In this document: piece by piece, positions 1 through 7,467 of the stretch | Numbering within the stretch: position 1 is the stretch's first letter | Layout: each line of letters begins with the position of its first letter | Assembly: GCF_022179465.1 (NCBI RefSeq) | Contig: NZ_BPQV01000012.1 | Coordinates: 120,036-184,035, forward strand | Source: Methylobacterium organophilum | GTDB taxonomy: Bacteria; Pseudomonadota; Alphaproteobacteria; Rhizobiales; Beijerinckiaceae | Length of the DNA: 64,000 nt | Direction of reading: 5' to 3' | Notes under the pieces: generated by a model | Told to the model about the DNA's origin: nothing | Databases searched by the model: none | The model's input: the letters and a program-made list of their open reading frames with translations, nothing else | Position numbers and translations under genes: made by a program

Positions 1-439
1 CGCCCGGCAGGTTCGAGCCGCGCGCGGCGCTGGCCAGCGACAATCCGAGTCTGATGAGATCATGAACTGGATTACCGATGACCGCTTGATCAAGATCGCG
101 GATCTGGATGTCGACCCGACCATCGGTATCGGCAAGCGGGCCAAGATTACCGAGATGGCAGTCGCCGCAGATCCAGATCGGCGGTCCCTCAGGTAGGGTG
201 CCCCGGGAGAGGCCGTCGAGCCACTCGTAGAAACGCAGCGTGTTGCCCCGGACATAGGCATGCGCCGATCGCGCCATCTTGAGTCTGCGCTGGTGCTCCA
301 GCACGGCCGCTCGTTCGTTCGGCTCACACAGGCCGTCGTGACGCATTCCATGACCTTTTACGCGACGCTGGTTGTGCCTGCGCAGCGAAGCCGTATCCGT
401 TTTCAGTCGAGTGTGCAGGGCAGTAGGAGCCTCCGACAT
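1..439 (-). CDS. DUF2252 family protein (C-terminus beyond window)
   Basis: The visible 146 residues begin MSEAPTALHTRLKTD and continue to the window edge. The stretch RSAHAYVRGNTLRFYEW followed by WICGDCHLGNLG and IQIRDLDQAVIGNP matches the N-terminal half of DUF2252 (COG4320), a family distantly kinase-like in its CGDxHxGN motif; its function is not established. I chose the ATG at 437-439 because the frame is open from there; the preceding GGGAAC is a weak ribosome site. An internal ATG at 277 would be too short for the family. The gene lies about 100 bp from the tRNA-Lys fragment, so it should be the chromosomal neighbour on the left of the island. Confidence 0.75.
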   Translation of the reverse strand, partial: MSEAPTALHTRLKTDTASLRRHNQRRVKGHGMRHDGLCEPNERAAVLEHQRRLKMARSAHAYVRGNTLRFYEWLDGLSRGTLPEGPPIWICGDCHLGNLGPLADTDGRVDIQIRDLDQAVIGNPVHDLIRLGLSLASAARGSNLPG

Positions 440-544
440 ATCACGTTCCCGTCAGCCAGAGTGACAAGGTCCAGGCAACGACATCGGCTCAGCCCCAGAG
501 GCACCGAACACATTGGTCTTACAATCGATTTCTCTTCAGGAATT

Positions 545-587
545 TTTGGTGAGCGCGCTGGGACTCGAACCCAGACCTACAGATTAA
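545..587 (-). repeat. Displaced 3' half of tRNA-Lys (left attachment site)
   Basis: This stretch repeats the 3' half of the intact tRNA-Lys at 12209-12284: the encoded CCA end (547-549 on this strand), acceptor strand, T arm, variable loop and 3' anticodon stem, stopping inside the anticodon loop (AGATTAA). The only internal difference is one missing G between the T stem and the variable loop (CCCAGACC here, CCCAGGACC there). After position 587 the similarity ends abruptly. A tRNA 3' fragment lying downstream of the intact gene in the same orientation is the usual mark left by a tRNA-targeting integrase. The fragment cannot fold into a tRNA. Confidence 0.85.
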
Positions 588-762
588 GTTAATTGCCGAT
601 CGGAAAAAGCAATTATAAATCAATGATCTGTGTGTCCAGGGCAGGCATGACGAACGAGCGAAATCCATATACGAGCGACCTGGGTTTGGACACAGCCTGA
701 GCGCCTCGTAGAGGCCCCTCCCCTATCAGGCCGATCCGGTGGCATGGGTCGCTCGCGCGGCG

Positions 763-1065
763 TCCGACATGCTGGGCGGGTTGGGCGCAGGTCAGATCCT
801 GCTGGGTGATCGGGCCTACGACAGCGACGCGTTGCGCGTCCAGATGGCTGAGCAGGGCGCGTAGGCTAACTTGAGGCCGATGCCCAACCGCAAGCAGGTG
901 CCGGCTTTCAGCCTGTTCCCCTACAAGTACCGCAATCTCGTCGAGCGCTTCTTCAGCAAGATCAATCACTTCCGAGCCGTCGCCACGTGCTACGACAAGG
1001 ATCCCGAGAACTTCCTGGCCAGCGTCAAGCTCGCAGCCGTGCGGGTCTTACTACGAACTTTATGA
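763..1065 (+). pseudogene. IS5-family (IS427-type) transposase, C-terminal remnant
   Basis: The frame reads GDRAYDSDALRVQMAEQGA, a TAG stop at 862-864, then a tail with RNLVERFFSKINHFRAVATC and FLASVKLAAVRVLL. This is the C-terminal part of an IS5/IS427-type DDE transposase; the Asp of GDRAYD and the Glu of VERFF are two of the three catalytic acids. Family members usually carry Trp where the TAG lies, so TGG to TAG is the likely lesion. The N-terminal half, with the first catalytic Asp, is missing. The element is therefore dead. It lies about 175 bp inside the left end of the island. Confidence 0.75.
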
Positions 1066-1382
1066 GTCCCTTACCTATTCCACGACCTATGCAAATTTTC
1101 TGGCAGTGCCAGCTTGGTTGTCGAAGTCTCGGGGAGTCAAAATGGCTCACGCCTCTCAAGCAGTTGGCTATATTAAATCTGTATGTTTTTATATTTTTTG
1201 TTTTCTGGAAAATTATTCTGATTATGTTCGGTCATTGTTGAACTTTGAAAAATCGAGATGATTTTATCGATATTGGTGGCTTTCGTGACGTTGCACACAT
1301 CAATTGCGAGCCGAATGATTCAACTATAACGCGTTCGAACTTAAGCCAGAAACTCGAACGCGCCATCAGAGGAAGAGGTGTT

Positions 1383-1628
1383 ATGAATTATTTTTTAAAT
1401 TCCCCAGAAGCTTTCGAAAATCTAAACGATGCGCAGCTCGATGGTATCGTGGGTGGATGGTCATTTTTTCCTCGCCCAGATATTCACAGAATTGATTGGA
1501 AAGACGGAAAATATGTAACAACTGCCATTCATAAATACAAAGATGGTAAATATGAATTAGATAAAAGTGCGCTTGAAGAGTTGAGGAAAATCAATGGAGG
1601 GATATATACTGGAGCCGTCGGGATATAG
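1383..1628 (+). CDS. Small peptide precursor with double-glycine-type leader
   Basis: The product is 81 residues. A leader (MNYFLNSPEAFENLNDAQLDGIVGG in two pieces: MNYFLNSPEAFEN then LNDAQLDGIVGG) ends in Gly-Gly with the spaced hydrophobic residues typical of leaders cut by C39-peptidase ABC exporters. A mature part of about 56 residues would follow, starting WSFFPRPD. It contains two copies of KDGKY (DWKDGKYVT and KYKDGKYEL). The ATG at 1383 was chosen because AGAGGAAGAGG precedes it; a longer frame from 1245 has no such site. The gene is AT-rich, unlike nearly everything around it, and no exporter or immunity gene is visible. I do not recognise the mature sequence. The leader reading is inference. 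Confidence 0.5.
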   Translation: MNYFLNSPEAFENLNDAQLDGIVGGWSFFPRPDIHRIDWKDGKYVTTAIHKYKDGKYELDKSALEELRKINGGIYTGAVGI

Positions 1629-2707
1629 ATTTTCTACAGAACTATGAGAATAAAAATAAAATATTTCCTGAGTTTGTGACCTCAATCGTGCCTTGGATCG
1701 GGCTTAATGGCAGGTTGCTGCATGTACTAGCTGTAGCTTGCCAAATGGCTCGATCCGAAGGGGCTGCGGTCGATGCCTCGGCTCTCGCCCGATCCGTTAT
1801 CGCGCGCCTGGAATCCACGACCGTTCAGCACGGGGCTGCCCTGCGCCGCGCCATCCTTGCCGCGCCGGTGGTCCGTGAGTGACGAACCGCCCGCCCAGCA
1901 CTTCGAGCGCTACCTGAAGGATGCGGATCGGGCCTGCCGGAGCGCTATCGCAACCTGGGCTGGCCACGACCTCAACCCGCACCGTTTCTCTTCCGGGCCG
2001 TTCTGCGGACAATGAAGCTCATCAATGCTCAGTCGGTCGGGCTTTTAAAATTTCTCCGAAGATATATCCAATTTCGATGAGTACTTTTCTCGGCGCCCTG
2101 CAGGCCATGCATAATTTTCATTTTGCGAATAATTTATTAGTTTGATTGTCAATTCGTGAATATAAGTAATTCATATTATATTTCGTCATCTTTGAGAGAT
2201 TTTGAAGGCAACGCTATCTGCCTTGACTCGATATCTCGCGCAGAAATGCTGGCAGATAAAATTTAATCAGTCCACGAATTGCAGGTTGCAATGTCTCGTC
2301 GTTTTGCCAATCAGGATGCTCGGCTTGGTCGCGCACGCCATCGGTCGCGTGTTGTGCTAGATCGCCCGAGGGCGGTCTGCCTTCTGGACGCGCCCGACGA
2401 TTTACAGCGATCTATCCGGGAGCAGACATTGCAGAGCGGCTGCCTATGCTCAAGGTGCTCACCCGGGGCGTCGCGCTCGTCATCGGTGGTCAGGAGTACA
2501 GGTATCGCCTTCTTAGGGACTTGCCCTCCTCCCTGTTTGACTCCGTCGTCCGGAATATGTGGAGCTAGTCCGTCGTCTCGCAATCCTTGATCTTGCCGAC
2601 CAAGGTCAAACTCTTGGGCAATGCCAGCTTTCAGCCGCTGTCGCTCTCGAAGCGTGCTTTATAGAGTAGCAGCCCGACGGAAGCGAACGCGTATCCATAA
2701 GAGTCTG
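1629..2707. other. Gene-poor, mosaic stretch of the island
   Basis: About 1.1 kb without a gene I can name. Overlapping short frames at 1676-2015 (+) do not resemble any family I recognise and look like decayed coding sequence. Positions 2030-2290 are AT-rich. A 40-residue frame at 2446-2568 (+), starting MLKVLTRGVALVIGGQ, extends upstream without a start codon, so it may be the tail of a lost gene. Nothing here supports an RNA gene. The region separates the peptide gene from the end of the minus-strand uptake operon. Confidence 0.5.
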
Positions 2708-4096
2708 TCACGATCGCAGTGTGATCAATCGGTCCGCGATCCGCTCGGCCATCTCCGCGTCATGCGTGACGAAGAGGATGGCGAGACCGTCACGCTCGCT
2801 TGCCTCGCGCAGCATCCCCGCAACCTGCATCTGGTTGATGGGATCGAGGCGCGACGTCGCCTCGTCCGCGAACAGAAAGACGGGATCGAGCAAGAGCACG
2901 CGTGCCAGGGCGAACCTCTGTAGTTCACCACCTGAGAGTTCACCGGGGCGCTGCTTTCGAAGACGAGGCGACAGCTTCAGGCGAGAGAGCAGCGCCTCGA
3001 CACGCTCCAGGTCCAAGCCATGCCTTCGCGCCAGGTGGTCGAGCGCCCGTCCCATGTTCTGGTGCGGCACGAAAGCCGCCGGAGGATCCTGGTAGAGCTT
3101 CTGGAACCTGTTCGGTGCGGCACCCGGTGCGCGTTGGACCCAGCCGCGATCCGGCCTCTCGGTACCGACGAGGATGTTACCGAGCGTGGTCTTGCCGCTG
3201 CCGCTCGGGCCGACCACGGCGACGATCTCGCCCGCACGGACTTGGACGCTCAGGTCCATGAACAGTCGCCGGCGCCCGAACACTTTCGCCAAGCCCGTCC
3301 CATTGATCACGACGGAGCCTAGCTGCCGCGGCGCGCAGTGCGGCCAGGTGCTCGGGTCGGCGTCGATCAGCGCCCGCGTGTAGGGATGGACGGGCGCATC
3401 GAGGACCTCCGCCGTCGGCCCCGCCTCGACCGCATGCCCGTCGAGCATCACGCAGGTCGTGCCGCCAAGGGCACGGGCCAGCGCGATGTCGTGCGTGATC
3501 GTCAGGAGTAAGCGCCCGGCCGCGACCTCGCGCTGCAGCCGCGCGACGACATCGCCACGCAAGACGCCGTCGAGGCCCTTACTAGGCTCGTCGGCGAGAA
3601 GGATTGGGGCTTCCGCCGCGTGCGCCATGGCGAGTGCGAGGCGCTGGCACATGCCGCCCGACATCTGGAACGGGTAATGCCCATCCGCCTCGGTGAGGCC
3701 GACCTCGTCAAGCCCGGCGGCGGCGTGACGGTCCGCGTCGCGTCGACGGTGCACGTACCGGTGGACCTCGGCGAGTTGCCCCTTAGCCCGCATTGTCGGA
3801 TCGAGGGCGGTCCAGGGCTCTTGGGGGAGGAGACCGATGCGCCGTCCCCATAGGTTCCGTCGCGCCGCGCCGTCGAGGCGCAGGAGATCCGCGCCATCGA
3901 GGAGGATACGGCCGCTCGCGACGAGACCCGGCGGCAAGGTCCCCATGATGGCCTGGGCCACGAGCGACTTGCCCGAACCGGACTCGCCGAGCAGTGTCAG
4001 CGGCTCGCCCCGCCCGACCGCAGCCGAGAAGCCGGAGACCAGAACCCGGCCTTCCGTGCGGATCGTGAGATCCTCGATGCGTAGGGCTGTCGTCAC
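2708..4096 (-). CDS. Double-ATPase subunit of a Dpp/Nik-type ABC importer
   Basis: This 462-residue protein fuses two nucleotide-binding domains, equivalent to DppD+DppF or NikD+NikE. The first has GESGSGKS, signature MSGGMCQR and Walker B ILLADEPSKGLD. The second has GPSGSGKTT, LSGGELQR and FLFADEATSRLD. It would power import through the two permeases encoded just upstream. The GTG at 4096 overlaps the TGA of the preceding permease gene (GTGA), which fixes the start; a longer frame upstream to 4876 is only the shadow of the permease. It is the last gene of the riboswitch-led operon. The substrate cannot be read from the ATPase. Confidence 0.85.
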   Translation of the reverse strand: MTTALRIEDLTIRTEGRVLVSGFSAAVGRGEPLTLLGESGSGKSLVAQAIMGTLPPGLVASGRILLDGADLLRLDGAARRNLWGRRIGLLPQEPWTALDPTMRAKGQLAEVHRYVHRRRDADRHAAAGLDEVGLTEADGHYPFQMSGGMCQRLALAMAHAAEAPILLADEPSKGLDGVLRGDVVARLQREVAAGRLLLTITHDIALARALGGTTCVMLDGHAVEAGPTAEVLDAPVHPYTRALIDADPSTWPHCAPRQLGSVVINGTGLAKVFGRRRLFMDLSVQVRAGEIVAVVGPSGSGKTTLGNILVGTERPDRGWVQRAPGAAPNRFQKLYQDPPAAFVPHQNMGRALDHLARRHGLDLERVEALLSRLKLSPRLRKQRPGELSGGELQRFALARVLLLDPVFLFADEATSRLDPINQMQVAGMLREASERDGLAILFVTHDAEMAERIADRLITLRS

Positions 4097-4929
4097 CGGA
4101 CTGTGCCTCCGCGCGCGGTGAGCTGCAGGCCGAGCACCAGCAGGAAGATCAGGATCCCGGGCATCAGCACTGCCAGCGGCGCCTCGGCGTAGTAAGGCAG
4201 GAGCTCGACGATCATGCTGCCGAGCTCGGGCGTCGGCGGCTGCAGGCCGACGCTGATCGCCGACAGGGTCGAGATCGCCAGGATGGCCGTGCCCATCGCG
4301 AAGGAGGCCAGGGTCAGGAGGAGTGGCGTGATCTCCGGCAGCACGTGGTGGCGCAGGATGTAGAACGTGCCGAAGCCGAGCAGGCGCGAGGCCTCGATCC
4401 GCGGCTCGACGAGCAGACGCGCCGTCGTGGTGCGGGCGACGCGGAAGAACTCGACCCAGAGCGAGAGCGACAGGCCGAGGTAGAGCGGAAGGAAATGACC
4501 CGGCGCGAACGCCAGCAGGAGCAGCACGAGCAGCAGCCCCGGCAGGGCGAGGACAATGTCGGACAGGGCCACGAGGATCCGTTCCGTCACGCCGCCGTGC
4601 CAAGCCGCCAGCACGCCGAGCAGGAGCCCCGGCACCGCGGCGCTCAGCATGGTCAGCAGCGCCATGCCGAAGGAGAGCCGGGCCCCGTGGGCGAGCCGCG
4701 CCAGCAGGCTGCGCCCGTAATGGTCGGCCCCGAGCAGGAAGTCGCCGCCGATCGGCGCCAGGCTCGCGGACAGGTCCTGGCGGGCGGGATCGGCGCTGAC
4801 GAGGACCGGGCCCAGGAGCGCGAAGGCCGCGAGCAGGGTGAGCAGCCCGAGACCGACGCGGCGCGAGATCGGCCAAGGGTCCGAACGCAGAGGCGCCGTA
4901 CCGGCGAGGTCCTGCATCTGGATCGTCAT
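4093..4929 (-). CDS. Dpp/Nik-type ABC importer permease (DppC/NikC-like)
   Basis: The 278-residue product has an N-terminal membrane segment near residues 25-45 followed by about five more, and the BPD_transp_1 layout with the coupling region ending near EASRLLGFGTFYILRHHVLPE (20 residues of it: ASRLLGFGTFYILRHHVLPE). The first periplasmic loop contains DFLLGADHYGRSLLARL, typical of the second permease (DppC, OppC, NikC) of this transporter class. It overlaps the upstream permease gene by four bases and the downstream ATPase gene by four bases, so the subunits are probably made by coupled translation. A more specific substrate name is not justified. Confidence 0.85.
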   Translation of the reverse strand: MTIQMQDLAGTAPLRSDPWPISRRVGLGLLTLLAAFALLGPVLVSADPARQDLSASLAPIGGDFLLGADHYGRSLLARLAHGARLSFGMALLTMLSAAVPGLLLGVLAAWHGGVTERILVALSDIVLALPGLLLVLLLLAFAPGHFLPLYLGLSLSLWVEFFRVARTTTARLLVEPRIEASRLLGFGTFYILRHHVLPEITPLLLTLASFAMGTAILAISTLSAISVGLQPPTPELGSMIVELLPYYAEAPLAVLMPGILIFLLVLGLQLTARGGTVR

Positions 4930-5864
4930 CGGGCGGCCCCCAGGCGAGGGTCGAGGAGCCGGCAGAGCAGGTCGACCCCGAGGTTCAGGAGGACGAACAT
5001 CAGGCCCATGACGAGGGCGGCGCCCTGGACCATCGGCACGTCACGGGCGATGACTGCGTGCACCAGTGCGTGGCCGATGCCCGGATAGGCGAACAGCGAC
5101 TCGACCACGACGACGCCCTCGATGAGGTAGACCGCCTGGAGGCCCAGGTAGGTGACGACCGGTATGGCGGCGTTGCGCAACCCGTGCCGAACGAGCACTG
5201 CGCGCTCGGGCAGGCCCTTGAGCCGGGCGAAGCGGTAGTAGGTCGTGGCCCCGACCTCCGCGACGGCGTCGCGTGTCACGCGGCTCGACACGGCAGCGAG
5301 TCCTAGCGCCAGGGTCAGGCTGGGCAGCGCCATCTCGCGCCAGGTGCCGTAGCCGGCGGGCGGCAACCATTCGAGCCGGATGCTGAAGACCAGCATCAGC
5401 ATGAGGCCGAGGACGAAGGGGGGCAGCGCCCGCAAAGCCACGGCTCCGATCAGCGCGAGGCGGTCGAGGCCCGATCCAGCCCGCAGGCCGCTCACGAGGC
5501 CGAGCGGCAGGCCGATCAGCAGGGACAGGATGAGGGCGCAGGCGGCGAGCCACAAGCTGGGCCCGAGCTGGCTCACGAGTTCTTCCGAGACCGACTCACC
5601 GCTGACCAAGGAGTTGCCGAGGTGTCCCCGGGCGAGTTCGCCGAACCAGCGCAGCAGCAGTTCCGGCCAGGGTCGATCGAGGCCAAGTTCCTGCCGGACG
5701 GCCTCCGCGGCCTGCCCAGTGAGCGCGTCCGGGCCGTAACGGTCGGCGGCGATGCGGAAGGCCCCGTCGCCGGGCAGAACCCTGACGAGGGCGAAGCACA
5801 AGCCGCCGACGACGAGCGCGACGAGCACGGCCTGGACCAGCCGCCCGAGGAGAAGGCGCGTCAT
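4926..5864 (-). CDS. Dpp/Nik-type ABC importer permease (DppB/NikB-like)
   Basis: The 312-residue product starts MTRLLLGRLVQAVLVALVVG, the usual first membrane helix of DppB/NikB permeases. It contains LGLDRPWPELLLRW in the first loop and a coupling segment RFARLKGLPERAVLVRHGLR, plus roughly five further hydrophobic helices. It forms the inner-membrane channel with the next gene product. The ATG overlaps the stop of the binding-protein gene (ATGA), giving tight coupling. Length and layout match the family, and no lesion is seen. Confidence 0.85.
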   Translation of the reverse strand: MTRLLLGRLVQAVLVALVVGGLCFALVRVLPGDGAFRIAADRYGPDALTGQAAEAVRQELGLDRPWPELLLRWFGELARGHLGNSLVSGESVSEELVSQLGPSLWLAACALILSLLIGLPLGLVSGLRAGSGLDRLALIGAVALRALPPFVLGLMLMLVFSIRLEWLPPAGYGTWREMALPSLTLALGLAAVSSRVTRDAVAEVGATTYYRFARLKGLPERAVLVRHGLRNAAIPVVTYLGLQAVYLIEGVVVVESLFAYPGIGHALVHAVIARDVPMVQGAALVMGLMFVLLNLGVDLLCRLLDPRLGAAR

Positions 5865-7435
5865 GGTGTATTCCAGCGCATCTCGGCGAGCCCGTAGCTC
5901 CGTTCCAGGGGATCGGCGCGCACGCCGGCCACGCGCCGGTTGGCGACCACGGCCAACTCGGCCCAGGTCACCGGGATGACCGGCAACTCGGCCTGTAGGA
6001 TCTCCGCCAGCCTGCGCTGCAGTGGTGCGCGCTCGGCCGGATCAACGAGGACGGTGAGCCGGTCGAGAAGGGTGGCGGTTTCGGCGCTCGGCCAGTTCAT
6101 CGCTCCCCAATCACCCCCGTCCGGCCCGAAATCCTGCAGCAGGGTGCCCAGCGGATCCGGGATCATCGCGAAGCTGCGAGAGACCAAGCCAAGATCCAGG
6201 CTGCCGTCGCGATGGCGGGCCGGGATGTCCGAGGTGTTGCCGATCGAGACGGCGAGATCGATGCCGACCTCGCGGGCCTGGGCCTGGATGGCTGCCGCCA
6301 GGGGCGGCAGCTCGGGCCACGCGGAATAGGTGCGCAAGGTGGCCGAGAATCGATGGCCGTCCCGCTCCAGGATGCCGTCCGGTCCTGGCCGCCAGCCAGC
6401 CTGGGCCAGGAGGAGACGCGCCTGGACGAGGTCGCGGGTCAGCGGCGGGAGTCCTTCAGCATGCCAGCCCGCGACGGCGGGCGGGAAGAGCTGGTCGGCC
6501 CCGAGGCCGGCGTTGCGCAGCAAGACCTTGGCGAGGCCGGCGCGGTCGAGGGCGAGGCTCAGCGCGCGCCGGGCGCGCGGGTCGGAGAAGAGCGGAGAGC
6601 CCGCGTTCAACTTCAGGAGCCGGGTCCGGGGTGGCGTGACCGTCTGCACCACGAGCTTCGGGTCGCGGCGCAGACGTGCGAGCGAGACTGGAAGGATCGA
6701 GACCACGACGTCAGCTTCGCCGCTTTCAGCCATCAGGGCGCGCGTCTCGCCCTGACCGACCGCGAGGTAGCGCGCCCGCGCAATGGGGGGGCATCCGCCC
6801 CACCAGCCGTCGAAGCGCTCCAGCTCGATCCGGAGCGGCGGCGCGATCGCGGTGGCGCGATAGGGCCCCGTGCCGATCATGCGGACGACGCGTCCGCTCG
6901 GGTCGTAGGAGGCAGGTGCCAGGATGATCGTGGTGTGGTTCGCCAGGAAGGCCGGCAGCAGCGCGAATGGCCGCTCCAGGTTGACGACCACGACGTCGTC
7001 CTCGGCAGCGATCGCCGCGATGGGGACGCGGGACAGTGGGCCGACATTCGCTTGCGCGCGCCGCAGGCTCCCGGCCGCAGCATCCGCATTCAGGGGCGCG
7101 CCGTCGTGGAACCGGACGCCCGTGCGGAGCGGGAAGCGCCACGTGAGACCGTCCGGCGAGACCGTCCAGCCGGTCGCGAGGCCAGGCGCGGGCGCGCCGG
7201 CGGCATCGACGCCGACTAGGGTCTCGGCCACCTGCAGGCGTGTGAAGGCGTACCCGTTGCTCGACGGATCGAGGCCCGCAACCTCCCAGGGGCCGACGAC
7301 GATCAGCGTGCGCTCGGCTGTGTTCCGATCCTTGGCGGTGCCGGCGGCTGTGGGGACGGCAGCGAGGGCGAGAAAGCCGGCAAGCCTGAGCAGACCGCGG
7401 AGGACGACGCGGCGCTGCCGGTGCGAGAACATCAT
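5861..7435 (-). CDS. Periplasmic substrate-binding protein, SBP_bac_5 family
   Basis: The 524-residue protein belongs to the peptide/nickel/oligosaccharide binding proteins (family 5), with TERTLIVVGPWEVAGLDP-type start of the mature domain and GVRFHDGAPLNADAAAGSL, the conserved 'DG.P..A' stretch. The start at 7435 (or 7432, two ATGs in tandem) gives a signal sequence with an RQRRVVLRG pattern ahead of a hydrophobic run, so export by Tat is possible, although Sec cannot be excluded. It follows the receptor gene by 32 bp. In this family ligands include di- and oligopeptides, haem, nickel or cobalt chelates and opines. The riboswitch upstream favours a cobalt- or corrinoid-related ligand, which is inference. 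Confidence 0.85.
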   Translation of the reverse strand: MMFSHRQRRVVLRGLLRLAGFLALAAVPTAAGTAKDRNTAERTLIVVGPWEVAGLDPSSNGYAFTRLQVAETLVGVDAAGAPAPGLATGWTVSPDGLTWRFPLRTGVRFHDGAPLNADAAAGSLRRAQANVGPLSRVPIAAIAAEDDVVVVNLERPFALLPAFLANHTTIILAPASYDPSGRVVRMIGTGPYRATAIAPPLRIELERFDGWWGGCPPIARARYLAVGQGETRALMAESGEADVVVSILPVSLARLRRDPKLVVQTVTPPRTRLLKLNAGSPLFSDPRARRALSLALDRAGLAKVLLRNAGLGADQLFPPAVAGWHAEGLPPLTRDLVQARLLLAQAGWRPGPDGILERDGHRFSATLRTYSAWPELPPLAAAIQAQAREVGIDLAVSIGNTSDIPARHRDGSLDLGLVSRSFAMIPDPLGTLLQDFGPDGGDWGAMNWPSAETATLLDRLTVLVDPAERAPLQRRLAEILQAELPVIPVTWAELAVVANRRVAGVRADPLERSYGLAEMRWNTP

Positions 7436-7467
7436 GCGGTTCGAGTCTCCACGACGGGAAGCGGGCT

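Noticed and set aside
987-1241. An 84-codon plus-strand frame upstream of the peptide gene
   Set aside because: It starts inside the transposase remnant in another frame, has no ribosome site, and its hydrophobic end is a product of AT-rich sequence.
4097-4876. N-terminal 260-residue extension of the double-ATPase gene
   Set aside because: The extension overlaps the permease gene in another frame, is Arg/Pro-rich junk, and the GTG at 4096 overlaps the permease stop as expected.
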